DNA of 64,000 nt, from contig NZ_JYJG01000064.1 of assembly GCF_000955955.1 (NCBI RefSeq), positions 1 through 64,000 of the forward strand. Reading direction: 5' to 3'. This stretch comes from Lentzea aerocolonigenes (lineage in GTDB: Bacteria; Actinomycetota; Actinomycetes; Mycobacteriales; Pseudonocardiaceae). Shown piece by piece: positions 34,359-43,867 of this stretch; positions within the stretch are counted from its first letter, which is position 1; each line of letters begins with the position of its first letter. The notes under the pieces are model-generated. The model did no database searches and had not been told where the DNA came from. It saw only the letters and a program-made list of their open reading frames with translations. The position numbers were made by a program, and so were the translations under genes.

Positions 34359-35231
34359 GTGCAGTTTTTGCGCCTGGGGCCGGTCGGTGACGAACGTCCC
34401 GCAGTGAGGGCCGACGACGGGACCACATACGACCTCCTACCGGTCACTGCCAAGATCTCGACTAGCTCTGACATCGACGGCGCGTTCCTGGCGAACGACG
34501 GCGTGAACCGCGTCCGGGCAGCACTGGAAGCCGGCGAGCTCAGCGCGATCGAGACGGACGGCCTGCGCATCGGCCCGCCTCTCGCACACCCCGGCAAGGT
34601 CATCTGCATCGGCCTCAACTACCGCGACCACGCGGAGGAGACCGGCGCGGACATCCCCGGCGAGCCGGTGATGTTCCTGAAGACGCCCGACACGATCGTG
34701 GGCCCGTACGACGAGGTGCTCGTCCCGCGCCGGTCGGTGAAGACCGACTGGGAGGTCGAGCTCGGCGTCGTCATCGGGCGCACCGCTCGCTACCTGGAGT
34801 CCGAAGAGGACGCTCTGGCGTGCGTCGGCGCGTACGTGCTCTCGCACGACGTCTCCGAGCGGGAGTTCCAGATCGAGCGCGGCGGGACGTGGGACAAGGG
34901 TAAGAACTGCGAGACGTTCAACCCTCTCGGCCCCTTCCTCGTGCCCGCCGACGAGATCGCCGACCCGCAGAGCCTCGAGATGCGGCTCTGGGTGAACGGC
35001 GAGATCAAGCAGAACTCGTCCACCAAGAACATGATCTTCCCGGTGGCGGAGATCGTGCGCTACCTCAGCCAGTTCCTCGTCCTTCGTCCGGGTGACGTCA
35101 TCAACACAGGTACACCCGCTGGAGTGGCGCTCGGCCAGCCGGAGCCCAAGCCGTACCTGCGCGCCGGCGACGTCGTCGAGCTGGAGATCGAGGGTCTCGG
35201 CAAGCAGCGGCAGACCCTGGGGCAGGCGTGA
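34359..35231 (+). CDS. FAH-family hydrolase, probable 2,4-diketo-3-deoxy-L-fuconate hydrolase
   Basis: A 290-residue fumarylacetoacetate-hydrolase-family enzyme: [16 protein letters not shown], metal ligands in [22 protein letters not shown], and [13 protein letters not shown]. In the non-phosphorylating L-fucose route the equivalent enzyme splits 2,4-diketo-3-deoxy-L-fuconate to pyruvate and L-lactate. Specificity is inferred from neighbours. The GTG at 34359 has AGGAGG seven to eight bases upstream. It is first in an operon of nine co-directional genes and overlaps the next by one base (TGATG). Confidence 0.85.
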   Translation: MQFLRLGPVGDERPAVRADDGTTYDLLPVTAKISTSSDIDGAFLANDGVNRVRAALEAGELSAIETDGLRIGPPLAHPGKVICIGLNYRDHAEETGADIPGEPVMFLKTPDTIVGPYDEVLVPRRSVKTDWEVELGVVIGRTARYLESEEDALACVGAYVLSHDVSEREFQIERGGTWDKGKNCETFNPLGPFLVPADEIADPQSLEMRLWVNGEIKQNSSTKNMIFPVAEIVRYLSQFLVLRPGDVINTGTPAGVALGQPEPKPYLRAGDVVELEIEGLGKQRQTLGQA

Positions 35232-36541
35232 TGCCCAAGATCACCGCACTGGACGTGCTGGACATCCGGTTCCCGACCTCGCGCGAGCTCGACGGCTCCG
35301 ACGCGATGAACCCGGACCCGGACTACTCAGCCGCCTACGTCGTCCTGCGCACCGACGACGGACCTGAGGGCCACGGGCTCGCGTTCACGATCGGCCGCGG
35401 CAACGACGTGCAGGCCGCCGCGATCAAGGCGCTGGCACCGCACGTCGTCGGCAAGGACGTGCCGGAGACCGCGAAGGCGCTGGCGGAGCTGTACTTCGAG
35501 CTCATCGGCGACTCGCAGATCCGCTGGCTCGGGCCGGAGAAGGGCGTCGCGCACATGGCGATCGGCGCGGTCGTCAACGCCGCGTGGGACCTCGCCGCCC
35601 GCCGCGCCGGGTTACCCGTCTGGCGGTTCCTGGCCCAGATGTCGCCCGAGGAGATCGTCAGCCTCGTCGACTTCCGGTACCTGAGCGATGCACTGACGCC
35701 CGACGACGCGCTGCAGATCCTGCGCAAGATCGAGCACGGCAAGGCCGAACGCGTGGAAACCATTGCCCGCGACGGATATCCGGCCTACACGACCTCACCG
35801 GGCTGGCTCGGCTACTCCGACGAGAAGCTCGCCGGTCTCGCCCGGCAGGCTCTGGCCGACGGCTTCGACATGATCAAACTCAAGGTCGGCGGCAGCCTCG
35901 ACGACGACGTCCGCAGGATGAAGCTCGCCCGCGAGGTCGTCGGCGAGGAGATCCGCGTGGCGGTGGACGCGAACCAGCGCTGGGACGTCGACACGGCCAT
36001 CCGCTGGATGCGCGAACTGGCGCCGTACAACCCGTACTGGATCGAGGAGCCCACCTCGCCGGACGACGTGCTGGCCCATCGCGCGATCGCCGACGCGCTG
36101 GCCCCGATCAAGGTCGCGACCGGTGAGCACGTGCAGAACCGCGTGGTGTTCAAGCAGATGCTGCAGGCCGGCGCGCTCGACGTGCTGCAGCTCGACGCCT
36201 GCCGGGTCGCGGGCGTGAACGAGAACATCGCCATCTTGTTGCTGGCCAAGAAGTTCGAGGTGCCGGTGTGCCCGCACGCCGGCGGTGTCGGCCTGTGCGA
36301 GCTGGTCAGGCACCTGTCGTTCTTCGACTACGTCGCGGTCTCCGGCGAGGTCGGCGAACGCGTGATCGAGTGGGTCGACCACCTGCACGAGCACTTCCTG
36401 GACCCGGCCGTCGTCGAACGCGGCCGCTACCTGGCACCCACCGAGCCGGGATTCTCCGCTCAGCTCAAGGACGAGACGCTGTCCGACTACGTGTACCCCG
36501 AGGGTCCCGTGTGGACAGCACTGGAGGCCGAGAATGACTGA
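35231..36541 (+). CDS. Enolase-superfamily sugar acid dehydratase, probable L-fuconate dehydratase
   Basis: A 436-residue enzyme with the full mandelate-racemase-group active site: KxK at 216-218 (MIKLKVGG), metal ligands Asp247 (VDANQRWD), Glu273 ([10 protein letters not shown]) and Glu299 (TGEHVQNR), and His349 (CPHAGG). L-fuconate dehydratases share this length and the [15 protein letters not shown] segment. It would convert L-fuconate to 2-keto-3-deoxy-L-fuconate in the cytosol. It ends eight bases inside the following SDR gene. Confidence 0.88.
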   Translation: MPKITALDVLDIRFPTSRELDGSDAMNPDPDYSAAYVVLRTDDGPEGHGLAFTIGRGNDVQAAAIKALAPHVVGKDVPETAKALAELYFELIGDSQIRWLGPEKGVAHMAIGAVVNAAWDLAARRAGLPVWRFLAQMSPEEIVSLVDFRYLSDALTPDDALQILRKIEHGKAERVETIARDGYPAYTTSPGWLGYSDEKLAGLARQALADGFDMIKLKVGGSLDDDVRRMKLAREVVGEEIRVAVDANQRWDVDTAIRWMRELAPYNPYWIEEPTSPDDVLAHRAIADALAPIKVATGEHVQNRVVFKQMLQAGALDVLQLDACRVAGVNENIAILLLAKKFEVPVCPHAGGVGLCELVRHLSFFDYVAVSGEVGERVIEWVDHLHEHFLDPAVVERGRYLAPTEPGFSAQLKDETLSDYVYPEGPVWTALEAEND

Positions 36542-37283
36542 CTTCGAAGGACTTGTCGCCGTCGTCACCGGCGGCGCGTCCGGCATCGGCCTGGCCACGG
36601 CGAACCTGCTGGCCAGTCGTGGCGCGACGGTCGTGGCGCTGGACCTCAACCCGGACGTCAAGGACCCGCTCGTCGGGATCCGCGCGGACGTGTCGGACGA
36701 CGAGAGCGTGAAGGCCGCGATCGACGAGGTCGTGCAGCGGTTCGGACGGCTCGACGTCGTGGTGAACAACGCGGGCATCGGCTCGCAGGGCGACGTCTCG
36801 GCGAACGACGACGACGAGTGGCTCAAAGTGCTCAACGTCAACGTGCTCGGCATGGTGCGTGTCTCGCGAGCCGCGTTGCCGCACCTGCGGAACTCGCCGT
36901 CCGCGGCGATCGTCAACACCTGCTCCATCGCTGCCTGGGCCGGGCTCCCGCAGCGTGCTCTGTACTCGGCCAGCAAGGGCGCGGTGTACTCGCTGACGCT
37001 CGCGATGGCTGCCGACCACGTGCGCGAAGGCATTCGCGTCAACGCGGTCGCTCCCGGCACGGCGGACACCCCGTGGGTGGGCCGTCTGCTCGACTCGGCA
37101 CCGGATCCGGCCGCCGAACGGGCCGCGTTGGAGGCACGCCAGCCGCACGGTCGGCTGGTCTCCGCTGATGAGGTCGCGGGCGCGATCGCCTACCTGGCGA
37201 GCCCGCTTTCCGGTTCCACCGCAGGCACGATCCTCGCCGTCGACGGTGGCATGTACGGCCTTCGCTTGCGTCCCAAGCAGTGA
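36534..37283 (+). CDS. SDR dehydrogenase, probable 2-keto-3-deoxy-L-fuconate dehydrogenase
   Basis: A 249-residue classical SDR: cofactor motif [12 protein letters not shown], catalytic Ser ([10 protein letters not shown]), and YSASK. Asp at the end of the second strand (VVALDLNPD) predicts NAD+ preference. In the L-fucose route the SDR oxidises 2-keto-3-deoxy-L-fuconate at C4 to the 2,4-diketo acid used by the FAH-type hydrolase. Overlap with the dehydratase gene indicates coupled translation. Confidence 0.85.
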   Translation: MTDFEGLVAVVTGGASGIGLATANLLASRGATVVALDLNPDVKDPLVGIRADVSDDESVKAAIDEVVQRFGRLDVVVNNAGIGSQGDVSANDDDEWLKVLNVNVLGMVRVSRAALPHLRNSPSAAIVNTCSIAAWAGLPQRALYSASKGAVYSLTLAMAADHVREGIRVNAVAPGTADTPWVGRLLDSAPDPAAERAALEARQPHGRLVSADEVAGAIAYLASPLSGSTAGTILAVDGGMYGLRLRPKQ

Positions 37284-37300
37284 TGAAAGGCAATGACACG

Positions 37301-38335
37301 ATGAAGCGTCGCAACCTCACCGCCGCGGTGTGCCTCGCGCTGGCCGGTGCTCTCACCCTGACAGCGTGTGGCGGTGGTACCGGCGGGAGCAGCGCCAGTG
37401 GCGTCGGCCCGATCGGCGCCGACCACCCGCGAGCCGACTCCGACTTCTGGAACTCGTACATCAAGTACTTCCCGGACAAGGCCAAGGAACTCGGCGTCAA
37501 CCTGCTGAACCCCACCAACTCGCAGAACAAGGTGGAGACGCTGGTCGCGAACGCCCAGTCGCTGCAGTCGCAGGGCGCCAAGGCGATCATCATGGCCCCG
37601 CAGGACACCGGCGCGATCGCGTCCACTCTGGACCGCCTGGACAAGGCGAAGATCCCGGTCGTCACCGTCGACACCCGTCCGGACAAGGGCAAGACCTACA
37701 TGGTCGTGCGCGCGGACAACAAGGCGTACGGCGAGAAGGCCTGCAAGTTCCTCGGCGACAAGCTCGGCGGCAAGGGCAAGGTCATCGAGTTCCAGGGCGC
37801 GTTGTCGTCGGTCAACGGCCGCGACCGCTCCGAGGCGTTCGCCGCCTGCATGAAGAAGGACTACCCCGGCATCACGGTGTTCGAGGAGCCGACCGACTGG
37901 GAGGGCCCCAAGGCGTCCGCGGCCCTGCAGACCAGGCTCAACCAGCACCCGGACATCAACGGCATCTACATGCAGGCCGGTGGCGTGTTCCTCGCGCCGA
38001 CGCTGCAGCTGTTGAAGCAGAAGAACCTGCTGGTCCCGCCGAGCGACCCGAAGCACATCTTCATCGTCTCCAACGACGGCATCCCGTCGGAGCTGAAGGC
38101 GATCCGCGACGGTGAGATCGACGCGACCGTCTCGCAGCCGGCCGACCTCTACGCGCAGTGGGCGCTCTTCTACGCGAAGGCCGCGGTCGAGGGCAAGACG
38201 TTCTCGCCGGGCAAGACCGACCACGACTCCAACATCGTCGACGTCGGCGGTGGCCGCCTGGAGGACCAGCTGCCCGCGCCGCTGATCACCAAGGAGAACG
38301 TGGACGACAAGGCGTTCTGGGGTAACCAGATCTGA
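37301..38335 (+). CDS. Periplasmic-type sugar-binding lipoprotein (CUT2)
   Basis: A 344-residue binding protein of the RbsB type with a lipobox (AGALTLTACGGG). The two-lobed fold shows GAKAIIMAPQDTGAIASTLD and IPVVTVDTRPDKG on lobe 1, and IYMQAGGVFLAP on lobe 2. It delivers a monosaccharide, probably L-fucose or a related deoxyhexose, to the permease encoded downstream. The ATG at 37301 follows AAAGG by ten bases; an ATG at 37283 is less likely. Confidence 0.9.
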   Translation: MKRRNLTAAVCLALAGALTLTACGGGTGGSSASGVGPIGADHPRADSDFWNSYIKYFPDKAKELGVNLLNPTNSQNKVETLVANAQSLQSQGAKAIIMAPQDTGAIASTLDRLDKAKIPVVTVDTRPDKGKTYMVVRADNKAYGEKACKFLGDKLGGKGKVIEFQGALSSVNGRDRSEAFAACMKKDYPGITVFEEPTDWEGPKASAALQTRLNQHPDINGIYMQAGGVFLAPTLQLLKQKNLLVPPSDPKHIFIVSNDGIPSELKAIRDGEIDATVSQPADLYAQWALFYAKAAVEGKTFSPGKTDHDSNIVDVGGGRLEDQLPAPLITKENVDDKAFWGNQI

Positions 38336-39837
38336 TGACCGACTTCGCTTCCGTCGGCGGTGCCGACAATCTGGCAGCAGCCGCGCGTGGCGTCACGAAG
38401 CGGTTCGGACGCACGCTCGCGTTGGACGACGTGGGCATCGAGATCCGGGCTGGTGAGTCGCACGCGCTCGTCGGTCGCAACGGCGCGGGCAAGTCGACGT
38501 TGGTCTCCGTGCTCACCGGCATGCAGTTGCCGGACGCGGGCGAGGTCAGCTTCTTCGGCGAGCCCGCACCGTCCGTCGCCGACCGTGCGGCGTGGCGGCG
38601 TCACGTCGCCTGCGTGTACCAGAAGTCGACGGTCGTGCCGGAGCTCTCCGTCGCCGAGAACCTGTTCATCAACCGGCAGGACCTCGGTGGCGGGATGATC
38701 AGCTGGAAGAAGCTGCGCGCCGAGGCTTCTTCGTTGCTGGAGACGTACGACGTCGCGGTGCACCCGGACTCGTTGGTCTCGACGTTGACGGTCGAGCAGC
38801 GCCAGCTCGTCGAGATCGCGCGGGCGCTGTCGATCGGCTCGCGGTTCGTGATCCTCGACGAGCCGACCGCGCAGCTCGACGGGCCGGCGATCGAGCGGCT
38901 GTTCGATCGCATGAGGTCGTTGCAGGACAAGGGAGTGACGTTCCTGTTCATCTCCCACCACCTGCAGGAGGTCTACGAGGTCTGCCAGACGGTGACGGTC
39001 TACCGCGACGCGCGGCACATCGTCACCGCGCCGGTCGCGGAGATGTCCAAGCCGGATCTGATCGAGGCGATGACCGGTGAGGCCGGTGGGCTGAACGTGC
39101 CCAGTGGTGATGACCGGCCGTCGTCCACGGACGAGGTTCTGGCCGTGTCCTCCTTGAGCGGGGACCACTTCTCGGACGTGTCCTTGGCGGCGACCCGTGG
39201 CGAGGTCATCGGGCTCGCGGGCAGTGCGTCGTCGGGCAAGCACGAGTTCGCCGAGACGATCTACGGACTGCGCAAGCCGTCCGCCGGCACGATCTCGGTG
39301 AACGGCTCGGCGGTGCGCGGCGGCGATGTTCCGGCTGCTTTGAAGGCCGGAATCGGCTGTGTGCCAAGGGATCGCCACCACCAGGGGCTCGTGCTGGACC
39401 TGTCGATCGCGGAGAACGCGACGATGAGCACCGCGCACGCGTTCGTGTGGCCGTCGGCGCAACGATCCGCGGGATCGACCGCGATCGCTTCTTACGACGT
39501 GAAGGCCGCTGGACCGGACCAGCCCGTGTCCGACCTGTCCGGCGGCAACCAGCAGAAGGTCGTGATGGCGCGGGCACTCGCCGGCGACCCGTCCGTGCTG
39601 GTGCTGATCAACCCGACCGCTGGTGTGGACGTGAAGTCCAAGGAGTCGCTGCTCGGGGTGGTCGACGCGCAGGCGCGCCGCGGCAAGGCGGCGATCGTCG
39701 TGTCGGACGAGCTGGACGACCTGCGGGTCTGCGACCGTGTTCTGGTGATGTTCCACGGCTCTGTCGTGCGCGAGTTCTCTCGTGGCTGGCGGGACCAGGA
39801 ACTCATCGCGGCTATTGAAGGAATGAGCTCGGAATGA
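38335..39837 (+). CDS. Sugar ABC transporter ATPase, RbsA-type (two nucleotide-binding domains)
   Basis: A 500-residue protein with two ABC domains. The first has Walker A GRNGAGKST, Walker B VILDEPTAQLD and a divergent signature (STLTVEQRQLVEIARAL). The second has a degenerate Walker A (GSASSGKHEF), a good signature (LSGGNQQKVVMARAL), and LVLINPTAGVD in place of the usual Asp-Glu-Pro-Thr, so its own catalytic Glu is missing. Such asymmetry is common in CUT2 ATPases. It overlaps the binding-protein stop by one base. Confidence 0.93.
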   Translation: MTDFASVGGADNLAAAARGVTKRFGRTLALDDVGIEIRAGESHALVGRNGAGKSTLVSVLTGMQLPDAGEVSFFGEPAPSVADRAAWRRHVACVYQKSTVVPELSVAENLFINRQDLGGGMISWKKLRAEASSLLETYDVAVHPDSLVSTLTVEQRQLVEIARALSIGSRFVILDEPTAQLDGPAIERLFDRMRSLQDKGVTFLFISHHLQEVYEVCQTVTVYRDARHIVTAPVAEMSKPDLIEAMTGEAGGLNVPSGDDRPSSTDEVLAVSSLSGDHFSDVSLAATRGEVIGLAGSASSGKHEFAETIYGLRKPSAGTISVNGSAVRGGDVPAALKAGIGCVPRDRHHQGLVLDLSIAENATMSTAHAFVWPSAQRSAGSTAIASYDVKAAGPDQPVSDLSGGNQQKVVMARALAGDPSVLVLINPTAGVDVKSKESLLGVVDAQARRGKAAIVVSDELDDLRVCDRVLVMFHGSVVREFSRGWRDQELIAAIEGMSSE

Positions 39838-40850
39838 CGAAGGCCATGACTCCGCCGGTCTCGGCTCCCACGCCGCCTGGGAAGCAGAAGTTCCAGTTCG
39901 CGCGGTACCAGGACCTCGCGCTGGTCCCGGTGATCATCCTCTTGCTGATCATCGGGGCGATCCTGTCACCGATCTTCCTGACGCCCGGCAACCTGATCGC
40001 GGTGCTGACCCAGCAGAGCGAGCTGTCGTTGCTGGTGCTGGGGCAGGCGATGATCCTGATCGTCGGCAAGATGGACCTGTCGCTGGAGTCGACGGTCGGT
40101 CTCGCGCCCGCGCTGGCGGTCGCGTTGATCATTCCGTCTGCTTCCGGCGGGCTCGACGTCGGTCTGGCCGCGTGGCTGGCGTTGCCGTTGTGCCTGCTGA
40201 TCGGCGTCGTGATCGGTGGGCTGAACGGGTTCCTGATCCTGAAGGTCGGGCTGTCCGGGTTCATGGTGACCCTGGGCATGCTGACGATGCTGCGCGGTCT
40301 GCAGCTCGCGATCACCGAGGGCAAGTCGCTCATCGACGTGCCGGAGTCGTTCCTGTACCTGGGTTCCACGACCTGGCTCGGGCTTCCGGCGGCGGTGTGG
40401 ATCTGCGTTCTCTGTTACGCGGTGGGCATCTTCGTGCTGAAGTACCTGCGTGCCGGCCGGTCGTTGTACGCGATCGGCGGCAACTCGGAGGCGGCCCGCG
40501 CGGCCGGTATCCGGGTGGACCGCGTGGTGTGGACCGTGCTGATCATCGGCAGCGTGCTGGCCGTCGTCGCGGGCATTCTGATGACCGGACGGCTCGGCTC
40601 GGTGGCGGCGACGCAGGGTGAGGGCATGATCTTCCAGGTCTTCGCGGCCGCGGTGATCGGCGGGATCTCGTTGCAGGGCGGCAAGGGCACGCTGTTCGGC
40701 GCTCTGTCCGGTGTGCTGATGCTCGGGCTCGTGGAGCAGATCTTGCGGCTGCAGGGTGTTTCGGGCTTCTACATCAAGGCCTCGTACGGTGCGGTGATCA
40801 TCCTCGCGCTGATCGTCACCCGGTTCGCGACCGGTCAGAAGCAGGAGTGA
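39834..40850 (+). CDS. Sugar ABC permease, CUT2 (RbsC-type)
   Basis: A 338-residue permease of the BPD_transp_2 family with about ten membrane segments and the conserved GGISLQGGKGTLFGALSGVL and RSLYAIGGNSEAARAAGI regions. It would work as a homodimer with the preceding ATPase. Its ATG overlaps the ATPase stop as ATGA. Confidence 0.92.
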   Translation: MTKAMTPPVSAPTPPGKQKFQFARYQDLALVPVIILLLIIGAILSPIFLTPGNLIAVLTQQSELSLLVLGQAMILIVGKMDLSLESTVGLAPALAVALIIPSASGGLDVGLAAWLALPLCLLIGVVIGGLNGFLILKVGLSGFMVTLGMLTMLRGLQLAITEGKSLIDVPESFLYLGSTTWLGLPAAVWICVLCYAVGIFVLKYLRAGRSLYAIGGNSEAARAAGIRVDRVVWTVLIIGSVLAVVAGILMTGRLGSVAATQGEGMIFQVFAAAVIGGISLQGGKGTLFGALSGVLMLGLVEQILRLQGVSGFYIKASYGAVIILALIVTRFATGQKQE

Positions 40851-40853
40851 CTC

Positions 40854-41165
40854 TTGGAGACCGTTGCGCTGCACACCCGGCTTCGTGAAGGGCGAGAGGC
40901 TGACTATGACCGCATTCACGCCACCATTCCGGTAGAGCTGGACGGCGCGTTGCGCGAGGCCGGGGTGCACTCGTGGCGGATCTGGAGGTCCGGCCGCGAG
41001 CTGTTCCACCTGGTCGAGGTGGACGACTACCAGGCCATGAGGGCGTTTTTGGCTGAGCACCCCGCCAACGTTCCGTGGCAGGCTCAGATGGCCGAACTGC
41101 TGGAGGTCGAGGACGACTACTCCGGTGCCGAACCCGATGTGCGACTCGTGTGGGAGCTGCCGTGA
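40854..41165 (+). CDS. L-rhamnose/L-fucose mutarotase-type protein (RhaM family)
   Basis: A 103-residue protein of the RhaM/DUF718 alpha/beta-barrel family: HTRLREGREADYDRIHATIP, HSWRIWRSGRELFHLVEVDDY and HPANVPWQAQM carry the conserved His and Trp residues. It would interconvert sugar anomers ahead of the dehydrogenase. It starts at TTG, with AGGAG seven bases upstream. The end overlaps the next gene as GTGA. Confidence 0.85.
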   Translation: METVALHTRLREGREADYDRIHATIPVELDGALREAGVHSWRIWRSGRELFHLVEVDDYQAMRAFLAEHPANVPWQAQMAELLEVEDDYSGAEPDVRLVWELP

Positions 41166-42118
41166 AGGTTGCTGTTTCTCGTCTTGGCTTCGGTGCCGCG
41201 CCGATCGGAAACCTGTACCGGGAGATCTCCGACGAGGAGGCCTTCGGGGCGGTCGAGGCGGCGTGGCAGACCGGGGTCCGGTACTTCGACACCGCGCCGC
41301 ACTACGGGCTCGGGCTGTCGGAGCGGCGGTTGGGCGTCGCTCTGGCAGGCCGTCCGCGGGACGAGTACGTGATCTCCACCAAGGTCGGACGGCTGCTGGA
41401 GCCGTTCGACGGAGACGGCCTCGATGACGAGGGTTTCGCGGTTCCTCGGCATTTCAGGCGCGTGCGGGACTACTCGGCGGATGGTGTTCGACGGTCCATC
41501 GAGTCCTCCTTGGAACGTCTCGGGACCGATCGCGTGGAGATCGTCTACATCCACGATCCCGATGACTACTGGGATGTGGCTTTCGGCGAGGCCTATCCGG
41601 CGTTGGAAGAGCTGCGGTCACAGGGCGTTGTGGGTGCGATCGGAGTCGGCATGAACCAGTGGGAGATGCCGGAGCGGTTCGTCCGCGAGACCGACATCGA
41701 CGTGGTCATGCTGGCCGGGCGGTACACGTTGCTGGAGCAACCTTCGCTGGCCTCTTTCCTGCCCGCGTGTGTCGAGCGCGGTGTTTCGGTGGTGGCGTGC
41801 GGGGTCTTCAACTCCGGGCTGCTGTCCAAGCCTGTGGTCGCCGTTGATGCGAAGTACAACTACGACCACGCGCCTCTTGCGCTGGTGCAGCGGGCTCGTT
41901 CCATCGCGGCGGTGTGCGAGGGACACGGCGTGACGTTGCCGGAGGTGGCGATCCAGTTCGCTCTGGGCCACCCCGCGGTGGTGTCGGTGGTGATCGGCTC
42001 GCGGACGGCTGAGCAGATGTACGCCAACGCCGAGTACTTCGACAAGCCGATCCCTGATGAGCTGTGGGCCGAGCTGAAGTCGCTGGGATTGCTGGGTGTG
42101 GAGGTTCCGACGCCGTGA
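41162..42118 (+). CDS. Aldo/keto reductase, probable L-fucose dehydrogenase
   Basis: A 318-residue aldo/keto reductase with Asp/Tyr in RYFDTAPHYGLGLSERRLG, Lys in VISTKVGRLL and His in VYIHDPDDYW. This subtype (FGAAPIGNLYREISDEEAF) includes bacterial NAD(P)+-dependent L-fucose and D-threo-aldose dehydrogenases. It would oxidise L-fucose to the lactone. The start is a GTG overlapping the mutarotase stop. Confidence 0.87.
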   Translation: MKVAVSRLGFGAAPIGNLYREISDEEAFGAVEAAWQTGVRYFDTAPHYGLGLSERRLGVALAGRPRDEYVISTKVGRLLEPFDGDGLDDEGFAVPRHFRRVRDYSADGVRRSIESSLERLGTDRVEIVYIHDPDDYWDVAFGEAYPALEELRSQGVVGAIGVGMNQWEMPERFVRETDIDVVMLAGRYTLLEQPSLASFLPACVERGVSVVACGVFNSGLLSKPVVAVDAKYNYDHAPLALVQRARSIAAVCEGHGVTLPEVAIQFALGHPAVVSVVIGSRTAEQMYANAEYFDKPIPDELWAELKSLGLLGVEVPTP

Positions 42119-42945
42119 TCGTCGACGCTCACCACCACCTGTGGGATCTGTCGGTTCGCGACCAGGACTGGATCACCGACCCGCCGATGGGAGTGATCCG
42201 GCGGTCGTTCTTCGAGTCGGACTACCGGGCCGCGGCTCCTGAGGTGTCGGCTTCTGTGCTGGTGCAGACGATTCCGGTGGCCGAGGAGACGCCGGAGTTC
42301 CTGGCTGTGGCAGCTGGTTCCGATGTCGTCGGTGCCGTGGTGGGCTGGACCGATCTGACTTCACCCGGCGTTGCCGACGCGTTGGCGGCTTTGCAGGGTG
42401 GGCAGGACGGCTCGTGGCTGCGCGGGATTCGGCACGGGGTGCAGGCCGAGCCGGACCCGGAATGGTTGTGCCGCAAGGACGTCTGGCACGGGCTCGCTGC
42501 CGTTGGCGCTGCCGGGCTGGTGTACGACCTGCTGACGTTGCCGCACCAGCTTCCGGCCGCGCGCCGGACCGTGGCGGCGTTGCCTCAGGTTTCCTTTGTG
42601 GTGGACCACTGTTCGAAGCCCGCGATCGGGTCCGACGTCGGTGAGTGGGCCGAGCTCATGCGGTCGCTGGCGGCGCACGAGAACGTGACGTGCAAGCTGT
42701 CCGGGCTGGTCACCGAGGCCGACTGGAAGGCATGGGACGTCGCTGCTCTGCGGCCGTACTTCGAGGTCGTGCTCGACGCGTTCGGCGCGGATCGGCTGAT
42801 GTTCGGCTCGGACTGGCCGGTGTGCCTGCTGGCCGCTTCTTACTCCGAGTGGCTCGGAGCCGCTCAGGAGCTGGTCTCCGAGCTGTCACCCGACGAGCAG
42901 GCTTCGATCTTCTCGGGCACTGCTCGCCGGGTGTACTCGCTCTAG
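42115..42945 (+). CDS. Amidohydrolase-family lactonase, probable L-fuconolactonase
   Basis: A 276-residue metal-dependent hydrolase of the COG3618 type: VDAHHHLWDLS at the N-terminus, IRHGVQ, FVVDHCSKP and LMFGSDWPVCLL. These enzymes hydrolyse L-fucono-1,4- and related lactones to the acid. It follows the dehydrogenase with a GTGA overlap. The last codon shares a CTAG palindrome with the stop of the convergent dapA gene, so the two genes overlap by four bases. Confidence 0.87.
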   Translation: MIVDAHHHLWDLSVRDQDWITDPPMGVIRRSFFESDYRAAAPEVSASVLVQTIPVAEETPEFLAVAAGSDVVGAVVGWTDLTSPGVADALAALQGGQDGSWLRGIRHGVQAEPDPEWLCRKDVWHGLAAVGAAGLVYDLLTLPHQLPAARRTVAALPQVSFVVDHCSKPAIGSDVGEWAELMRSLAAHENVTCKLSGLVTEADWKAWDVAALRPYFEVVLDAFGADRLMFGSDWPVCLLAASYSEWLGAAQELVSELSPDEQASIFSGTARRVYSL

Positions 42946-43796
42946 AACAGCGCCTTCAGCTCACTGATCAGCTTCGGCGTGGCCCCGGCGAGCGGTTCGC
43001 GGACGGGGCCCGCCGGGAGTCCGAGCAGGTTGAGCGCGGCCTTCACGGCGACCGCACCAGGCTCGCGGGTCATGATCGCGGTGATCACCGGCAGCAGGGC
43101 CTGGTGCCTGCGCAGGGCTTCCTTGTTGTCGCCCTCGTCGTAGGCGTCGAGCATCGCCCTGATCTCGCTGCCGACGACGTGGCCGACGGTGCTGACCGTG
43201 CCGACGCCGCCGATCGAGTACAGCGGCAGGATCAGCTCGTCGTTGCCGGAGTAGAAGTCGAGCCCGGTCTCGGCGATGACCTTCGCCGTCGCCAGCAGGT
43301 CGACCTTGCAGTCCTTCACGCCGACGATCCGCGGGTGCTCGCTCAGCCTGAGCAGCGTCTCGGTCTCGATCGCCGTGCCGGTGCGGCCGGGGATGTCGTA
43401 GAGCAGCGCGGGCAGGCCGGACGCGTCGGCCACCTGCTTGAAGTGGTTCTCGACGCCTTCCTGGGTGGGCTTGCTGTAGTACGGCGTGACGACGAGCAGC
43501 CCGTCCGCGCCGTTCTCCTCGGCTTGCTTCGAGAGCTCGATGGTGTGGCGGGTGGAGTTGGTGCCGACGCCCGCGAGGACGTGGGTGTCGCCGACCGCTT
43601 CCTTCACGGCCTTGATGACCTGCGCCTTCTCGGCGTCGGTCGTCGTGGGCGCCTCTCCGGTCGTGCCGTTGACGACCAGGCCGTCCACTTTCTGCTTGTC
43701 GACGAGGTGCGCCGCCAGCTCCTGCGCACCCTTGAGGTCCAGGTCACCGTCGGGGGTGAACGGGGTGACCATCGCTACCAGCACTCGTCCGAACAT
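42942..43796 (-). CDS. dapA: 4-hydroxy-tetrahydrodipicolinate synthase family lyase
   Basis: A 284-residue class I aldolase-fold enzyme: GTTGEAPTT, VTPYYSKPTQEG (Tyr), LYDIPGRTG (Tyr, Arg) and the Schiff-base Lys in IVGVKDCKVDL. All match DapA, which condenses pyruvate with aspartate semialdehyde in lysine and diaminopimelate synthesis. It lies convergent to the fucose operon, so a secondary aldolase role on pyruvate-type products cannot be excluded. The Arg in YDIPGRTG favours genuine DapA. The divergent LysR gene may regulate it. Confidence 0.85.
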   Translation of the reverse strand: MFGRVLVAMVTPFTPDGDLDLKGAQELAAHLVDKQKVDGLVVNGTTGEAPTTTDAEKAQVIKAVKEAVGDTHVLAGVGTNSTRHTIELSKQAEENGADGLLVVTPYYSKPTQEGVENHFKQVADASGLPALLYDIPGRTGTAIETETLLRLSEHPRIVGVKDCKVDLLATAKVIAETGLDFYSGNDELILPLYSIGGVGTVSTVGHVVGSEIRAMLDAYDEGDNKEALRRHQALLPVITAIMTREPGAVAVKAALNLLGLPAGPVREPLAGATPKLISELKALF

Positions 43797-43867
43797 GACT
43801 CCAGCGTGGCTCTAGTCTTCGCAAAGTTCCAGTTAGAAGTTCTGCTCGGAACGTTAAGCTGAGCTTT

